From positions 1-24,889 of the forward strand of contig JBFHAT010000041.1 in NCBI GenBank assembly GCA_041586155.1: a stretch of DNA of 24,889 nucleotides. Reading direction: 5' to 3'. Shown one piece after another: positions 20,918 to 24,889 of this stretch. A program made the position numbers and the translations under genes. This stretch comes from JBFGJH01 sp041586155. Its GTDB lineage: Bacteria; Actinomycetota; Acidimicrobiia; Spongiisociales; JAENVV01. Numbering within the stretch: position 1 is the stretch's first letter; every line of letters starts with the position of its first letter. The notes below the pieces were generated by a model, which saw nothing but the letters and a program-made list of their open reading frames with translations, did no database searches and was not told the origin of the DNA.

Positions 20918-20923
20918 TACAGT
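20918..20923 (+). promoter_or_regulatory. -10 box TACAGT of pirin
   Basis: TACAGT lies 30 nt before ATG 20954, giving a short leader with GGAG 8 nt before the ATG. An in-frame CTG at 20930 stands exactly 6 nt after the box and could be a leaderless start. Confidence 0.45.
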
Positions 20924-20953
20924 TGCCCCCTGCAATCAATTGGAGACGCGCCG

Positions 20954-21940
20954 ATGCCAGCTGTGACCGCCGACACACTCTCCCTGCCTCGCCTGCCGGT
21001 CCTGAGCGATGCTGAGACCGAGTGGAGAGAGGTACTCGGAGTGGTCACCGCTCCCCGCCATCTGGAGGGGGAAGGATTCGAGGTTCGCCGGCCCTTCCCC
21101 TCCCCTCGACTACCGGTCGCCGATCCGTTCTTGTTGCTCGACCACATGGGCGCCGTGGAGTACGCCCCGGGCGAGGCCAAGGGAACTCCGTGGCACCCTC
21201 ACCGTGGCTTCGAGACGGTCACCTACATCATCGACGGGGCGTTCGAGCACGAGGACACCACGGGCGGCGGCGGAACGATCACCGATGGTGCGACGCAGTG
21301 GATGACCGCCGGAGCGGGCATTCTCCACATCGAGGTGCCGCCGGAGGATCTCGTCGCCAAGGGCGGTCGGTTCCACGGCGTCCAACTGTGGGTCAATCTT
21401 CCCGCCGCCGCCAAATGGACGCCGCCCACCTATCAAGGGATCGAAGCATCCGACGTGACCCTTCTCGCCAGTCCCGATGGCGGAGCCCTGGTGAGGATCA
21501 TTGCGGGCCAGCTCGCCGGACACGAAGGCCCGGGCTCCACCTACACGCCCATCACCTACCTCCACGCCACTGTTTCGGCCGATGCCCGCCTACGCCTCCC
21601 CTGGCCTCGCGACTTCAATGCACTCGTGTACGTCCTGTCCGGCCGCGGTTACGTGGGCCAGGACCGACCGATCGAGGAAGGTCAGCTCGCCGCGTTCGGC
21701 GAGGGAGCCGCCCTGCAGTTGCGGGCCGCGGCGTCGCAGCCTTCGGCCGCGGCAGGTCGCCTCGATGTGCTCGTGCTGGGTGGTCTCCCGATTCGTGAGC
21801 CGATTGCCCGCTATGGGCCGTTCGTGATGAACACCAAAGCGGAGATCATTCAGGCGTTCGAAGACTATGAAGCAGGGCGCATGGGCACTGTCCCCCCGAA
21901 GCGGGTCCCCCACCGTACGAGCGCCGACGACCCGATCTGA
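20954..21940 (+). CDS. Pirin family protein
   Basis: This is a 328-residue bicupin of the pirin family. The N-terminal cupin has all four metal ligands: His81 and His83 in HPHRGFETVTY, and His125 and Glu127 in AGILHIEVP, matching His56, His58, His101 and Glu103 of human pirin. The second cupin (about residues 200-300) lacks such ligands, as usual. Bacterial members include quercetin 2,3-dioxygenases and redox-linked regulators; the true substrate is unknown. ATG 20954 was chosen on the family N-terminus; the frame is open far upstream through the hairpin region, which is not coding. It converges on the membrane gene with a 2-bp gap. Confidence 0.9.
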   Translation: MPAVTADTLSLPRLPVLSDAETEWREVLGVVTAPRHLEGEGFEVRRPFPSPRLPVADPFLLLDHMGAVEYAPGEAKGTPWHPHRGFETVTYIIDGAFEHEDTTGGGGTITDGATQWMTAGAGILHIEVPPEDLVAKGGRFHGVQLWVNLPAAAKWTPPTYQGIEASDVTLLASPDGGALVRIIAGQLAGHEGPGSTYTPITYLHATVSADARLRLPWPRDFNALVYVLSGRGYVGQDRPIEEGQLAAFGEGAALQLRAAASQPSAAAGRLDVLVLGGLPIREPIARYGPFVMNTKAEIIQAFEDYEAGRMGTVPPKRVPHRTSADDPI

Positions 21941-21942
21941 GT

Positions 21943-22668
21943 TCAGCCGAACTCGAGGCGTTTCCCTCTCAACCGGGCGGCCAGCAGCCACAGGGTCGGC
22001 GCCCAGAACGCCGTGGTGGCGAGCATCTCGAGCATCTCTTCGATGGCCCGCGCACCGTGGCTGACGGTGTAGTCGGCCCTGCCCCAGTCGGCGGCGAGGC
22101 CAACGTAGAAGCCTTCGATGCCCTCCAGGAAGTCGAGACCCTGAGCGACGGCAAAGCCGACGAGACACGCCACCAACAGCCATCGGCTCGGGTTTGACAC
22201 GCGACGCCATGCGAATACGACGGCGGACAGCAGGGCGAGACCCAGCACCGGTCCCACGAACAGCTGCCAGGCGAAGCTGGGGAATCCGGCAACGAAGCTC
22301 GACTGCGCAGCCGCCCGTTCGATGGCGGCGCCGATGCGCTCATGCATCTCCGCGTTGTCGTCGATACCGAAGTAGATCCACAGGATGCCCACCAACGTCC
22401 AGCCGCGACTCGAAGTCCCTCCCCGACGATCCAGAGCGGCGTGGAGCAACGCCGTTGCGCCGACCGCCGCCGCCTGCACGGACGCGAAGAAGGTGGGGAT
22501 GCTCTGCTCGCGTGCGATGTTGAAGATCCGCCTGATGGAGATATCGCCGAAAACATCGAAGAAGTTGATCAGGTAGTCGAGTCCGAGCAGCACGAACTCG
22601 GCGGCCACCACAACCATCAGCAGTCGCCGCACCCACCGTTCGCCATTGAAATGGAGCATCTCGTTCAC
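21943..22668 (-). CDS. Polytopic membrane protein of unknown function
   Basis: This is a 241-residue protein with about six membrane helices. Conserved-looking polar blocks sit between them: FNIAREQSIPTFFASVQ (after helix 1), IYFGIDDNAEMHERIG in the middle, and SHGARAIEEMLEMLATTAFW near the end. I recall this combination (an E/D-rich HER motif and a late EEMLEM helix) from unnamed multi-pass proteins, but no function. It starts with GTG 22668, which overlaps the peroxiredoxin stop as GTGA, so the two are co-translated. A role linked to redox state or membrane oxidation is possible from this pairing only. Confidence 0.75.
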   Translation of the reverse strand: MNEMLHFNGERWVRRLLMVVVAAEFVLLGLDYLINFFDVFGDISIRRIFNIAREQSIPTFFASVQAAAVGATALLHAALDRRGGTSSRGWTLVGILWIYFGIDDNAEMHERIGAAIERAAAQSSFVAGFPSFAWQLFVGPVLGLALLSAVVFAWRRVSNPSRWLLVACLVGFAVAQGLDFLEGIEGFYVGLAADWGRADYTVSHGARAIEEMLEMLATTAFWAPTLWLLAARLRGKRLEFG

Positions 22669-23237
22669 GACGCCTCGCGATCGTCGCGCTGATGTCGAAT
22701 CAGCCAGTCGAGCACGATCTCGGCGTTGCGGTCCGGCGGAAACACCGGGTACCAGCAGCGCCTGATCACCCCATCATGAATCGCCATCGTCAGACGCCTG
22801 TAGTGACGCAGATCCTCGTGCACGGGCAGGTGTAGTGGAGGTCCCGCCAACGTGAGGTCGGTGTCGTTGACGAGTGGGTACGGAACCGACATGCGTTCGG
22901 CGAACTCGACCTGCTCGGACAGCGGCTGGGCGCTGAGACCCATCACTGACGCTCCGAGCGCAGCAAAACGGTCGTGACGATCTCGATAGGCGCACGACTG
23001 GGGAGTGCAGCCGCGTGCCCCGGGGATGGAGTCCCAGTCGTCCGGCAAGACGATTCCCGGCCCGCCCGTGCGTGGGTAGACGTAGACGATGCTCCATCCA
23101 CGGTCGGTCGCCAACCGCGACGTGCCGTGCGTGCTGGGCAGCGCGACGTTGGGCACCGCCATCCCGGGCAGGTGATCGGCGGCACCGTCGTCGACAGGCA
23201 CGGGAAGACCGGAAGGAAGCTCGGAGTAATCGGGCAT
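22665..23237 (-). CDS. Peroxiredoxin, PrxQ/BCP-like
   Basis: This 190-residue thioredoxin-fold protein carries the PrxQ/BCP pattern at Cys77-x4-Cys82 (ARGCTPQSCAYRDRH), where the first Cys attacks peroxide and the second is the likely resolving residue. WSIVYVYPRTGGPG is the preceding beta strand with the family's (F/Y)PR-type turn, and FAERMSVPYPLVNDTDLTLA matches the region after the active site. ATG 23237 is chosen because the conserved domain begins soon after; the frame is open 31 codons further into Arg/Ala-rich, probably non-coding text. It overlaps the downstream membrane-protein gene by 4 bp. Its reductant is not evident from the window. Confidence 0.82.
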   Translation of the reverse strand: MPDYSELPSGLPVPVDDGAADHLPGMAVPNVALPSTHGTSRLATDRGWSIVYVYPRTGGPGIVLPDDWDSIPGARGCTPQSCAYRDRHDRFAALGASVMGLSAQPLSEQVEFAERMSVPYPLVNDTDLTLAGPPLHLPVHEDLRHYRRLTMAIHDGVIRRCWYPVFPPDRNAEIVLDWLIRHQRDDREAS

Positions 23238-23414
23238 CGTTGACGTCGAGGCCGCTCCACGGTAGCGCAGCGGCGCGGAAGCGCCGAGCCCGACTGCGCC
23301 GACTCGAGGGACGGCCTGGCGTCGGCGCACACGAGCGGACCGATTCGTCGGCCGTGTCTGATCATTCGGCGTGCGAGTTCTTTGATCCTTATCCCTCGAC
23401 CCGGCGAGACATAG

Positions 23415-23470
23415 ATTTCCCCAAATCCTGGTGATGGGCGCCAGGTCTCCTAAGGAGGAAGTGGGGAAAT
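23415..23470 (+). promoter_or_regulatory. Nested inverted repeats over the ribosome-binding site of the SLH gene
   Basis: Three nested elements precede the start: ATTTCCCCA (23415-23423) with TGGGGAAAT (23462-23470, reaching into the ATG), CCTGG/CCAGG (23427-23431, 23441-23445), and TCTCC-TAA-GGAGG (23446-23458), which holds the Shine-Dalgarno AAGGAGG. They could mask translation. A possible -10 box, TAGATT at 23412-23417, would leave the outer left arm untranscribed. Confidence 0.4.
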
Positions 23471-24889
23471 GATGGGCACACTGCGCGCACGCGCTTGCGT
23501 GGTCGCTGCGATGACCTTGGGGCTACTACTCGGGTCCACGGTCGTCGTCTCGGCCAGCCCGCCGGGCGACAACGGACCACTCGTCTACACCGACGCAGCC
23601 GGCCTCTACATGGCTCAGGCCGACGGCTCAGGAACGACATTGATCAAGGCTGCGACCGATGCCGTCCAGCCCGATGTCACTGCCGACGCCGGCTGGGCCC
23701 TATACATCGAGCAGTCGAGCGGCTCGCTTGTCGTGGTGAATCTCACCAGCAACAAGAGCTGGACACTCGTGGCATCAGGGGTGACGGGGGCGGCATGGTC
23801 GCCGGACGGCTACCGGATCGCCTATTCGACCGACCAGGTGCGGATCGCCGATTTCGTCGCCGGAGATCCACCGACGATGACGAACGATCAAGTGGCGTAC
23901 GCCGCCGGCGGCAGAGTATTCGATTGGTCACCGGTCGACGATCGAGTCATCGTGGATCGGAACGTCGACACCGGGGGGTTCCCCGAGTACTACTTCGAGA
24001 CGTTCGACCTGAAGACGAGCGCGGTGAAGCCGTTGGCCGACAACGGACCCGGCCTGTTCACCTGGTATGTGATCGACGCCGACTTCTCACCAGACGGCAG
24101 CCGAGTGGCGTACACCGCCGCTTCGCCCGGCTATATCGGCGCCAACGTCATCGATGCCGACGGGACAGATGACCATGAGATCGCCGGCCCTGAAGGAGCC
24201 TGGCATCAGGGTCCGGATGGCCCGATCGTGTGGGCACCCGATGGCTCGGTGGTCGGCGTTGTGACGATGCCGGATCCGACCGTTCCGGTCATCAGCTTGC
24301 GGAATCCGGACACTGGCGCCACCGAGGGGTTGATCGCCATCGAATCGCCGACCGGCATCGATTGGGCACCGGCGGCGTCCGGCGGTGGCGGTGGCGGTGG
24401 CGGGCCGTTCGCCGATGTGCCGTCCGATCACGTCTTCGCCGCCGACATCGAGTGGCTGGCCGAGTCGGGCATCACCAAGGGCTGCAACCCACCCGACAAC
24501 ACCAACTTCTGCCCCAACGACAACGTCACCCGCGGGCAGATGGCGGCCTTTTTGGTAAGGGCCCTTGGCTACACCGACAACGGCGGCGGCGGTCTCTTCG
24601 ACGACACCGCAGGATCGGTGTTCCAAGAAGACATCGACCGGCTCGCCACCGCCGGCGTCACCAAAGGCTGCAACCCACCCGACAACACCAACTACTGCCC
24701 CAACGACAATGTCACCAGAGCACAAATGGCGGCCTTTTTGGTGAGAGCTCTGGGCTATACCGACAACGGCGGCGGCGGTCTCTTCGACGACACCACAGGA
24801 TCGGTGTTCCAAGAAGACATCGACCGGCTCGCCACCGCCGGCGTCACCAAAGGCTGCAACCCACCCGACAACACCAACTACTGCCCCAA
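23469..24889 (+). CDS. Secreted beta-propeller protein with SLH repeats, partial
   Basis: The frame is open from ATG 23469 to the window end (473 codons), so the C-terminus is missing. A signal peptide spans about residues 1-29, with cleavage likely after VSA. Residues about 35-305 form a TolB/WD40-like propeller with repeated WSPDGYRIAYS, FSPDGSRVAYT and WAPDGSVVGVV blades. A poly-Gly linker is followed by at least two full SLH domains (FADVPSDHVFAADIEWLAESG, FDDTAGSVFQEDIDRLATAG) and the start of a third. Each has a Cys pair in GCNPPDNTN(F/Y)CPN. SLH domains usually tether proteins to the cell wall. AAGGAGG 10 nt upstream supports ATG 23469; ATG 23472 is also possible. Confidence 0.9.
   Translation, partial: MMGTLRARACVVAAMTLGLLLGSTVVVSASPPGDNGPLVYTDAAGLYMAQADGSGTTLIKAATDAVQPDVTADAGWALYIEQSSGSLVVVNLTSNKSWTLVASGVTGAAWSPDGYRIAYSTDQVRIADFVAGDPPTMTNDQVAYAAGGRVFDWSPVDDRVIVDRNVDTGGFPEYYFETFDLKTSAVKPLADNGPGLFTWYVIDADFSPDGSRVAYTAASPGYIGANVIDADGTDDHEIAGPEGAWHQGPDGPIVWAPDGSVVGVVTMPDPTVPVISLRNPDTGATEGLIAIESPTGIDWAPAASGGGGGGGGPFADVPSDHVFAADIEWLAESGITKGCNPPDNTNFCPNDNVTRGQMAAFLVRALGYTDNGGGGLFDDTAGSVFQEDIDRLATAGVTKGCNPPDNTNYCPNDNVTRAQMAAFLVRALGYTDNGGGGLFDDTTGSVFQEDIDRLATAGVTKGCNPPDNTNYCP
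24477..24889 (+). repeat. 186-bp tandem repeats encoding SLH domains
   Basis: The AAG/AAA-GGC-TGC-AAC-CCA block recurs at 24477, 24663 and 24849, an exact 186-bp (62-codon) period. The second and third copies are nearly identical in DNA, including third codon positions; the first has diverged more. The array continues past the window. Confidence 0.9.

Noticed and set aside
20438..20953. Long N-terminal extension of pirin
   Set aside because: It would be antisense to the anchored-protein gene and read through two strong hairpins and the pirin -10 box.
23495..24172. 225-codon plus-strand Arg-rich frame
   Set aside because: It overlaps the signal-peptide and propeller gene in another frame. 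The frame from 23469 has the ribosome-binding site, signal peptide and SLH domains.
24087..24812. 241-codon minus-strand frame with internal repeats
   Set aside because: It is the antisense reading of the SLH repeat array. Its repeats are explained by the 186-bp coding repeats on the plus strand.
1..24889. CRISPR array, insertion sequence, prophage or integration site
   Set aside because: No short repeats with regular spacers, no transposase or integrase, and no direct repeat of the tRNA-Gly 3' end were seen. The only tandem array is the coding SLH repeat.

Overview
The window looks like chromosomal DNA of a high-GC actinobacterium, most likely an Acidimicrobiia-type environmental lineage (inference). 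The grounds are: the 30-residue actinobacterial ribosomal protein bS22; a Dcd of the mycobacterial bifunctional type; a tRNA gene without encoded CCA; many genes whose -10 box sits 6-7 nt before the start codon (leaderless mRNAs); and a secreted SLH-repeat protein of the kind common in Acidimicrobiia. The first and last genes run off the window.

Layout. 1-3852 (+): end of purL, a PlsC-type acyltransferase, purF and purM, so purine synthesis with a lipid gene inserted. Nested hairpins then separate purM from convergent lnt (3938-5425, -), whose catalytic cysteine codon reads Ser. 5479-10908 (+): an inositol-monophosphatase family enzyme, a DUF695-like protein, a YtcJ-like amidohydrolase and an M3 metallopeptidase, closed by a 13-bp hairpin. 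11019-11219 (-): a small CCCH zinc-finger-like protein. The spacer upstream of it holds a CRP/FNR-type palindrome and a classic CsoR operator.

11507-15264 (+): a copper-resistance cluster of csoR, a CopZ-like HMA domain, CopA Cu(I)-ATPase, a two-TM protein and a four-TM CopD-like protein. CopZ ends in UGA-C exactly at the linker where CopA's own HMA domain begins in the +1 frame, and CopA has no conventional start that keeps this domain whole. Next on the minus strand come bS22 and thrB. Small membrane and cytosolic proteins follow, then tRNA-Gly(CCC) and dcd.

18250-19553 (+): an ECF sigma factor translationally coupled to an O6-alkylguanine-DNA alkyltransferase with a C-terminal Ada-type Cys4 zinc domain. 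This is a plausible alkylation-sensing unit. 19537-20697 (-): a membrane-anchored extracytoplasmic protein. 20743-20953: a non-coding stretch with two strong hairpins, then pirin (+). 21943-23237 (-): a peroxiredoxin/membrane-protein pair. 23469-end (+): a secreted beta-propeller protein with 186-bp tandem SLH repeats.

The strongest leads are the copZ/copA frame break, the sigma factor-Ada unit, the Cys-to-Ser change in Lnt, the leaderless-promoter rule and the structured 20.8-kb intergenic region. All calls come from reading the sequence; no searches were run.
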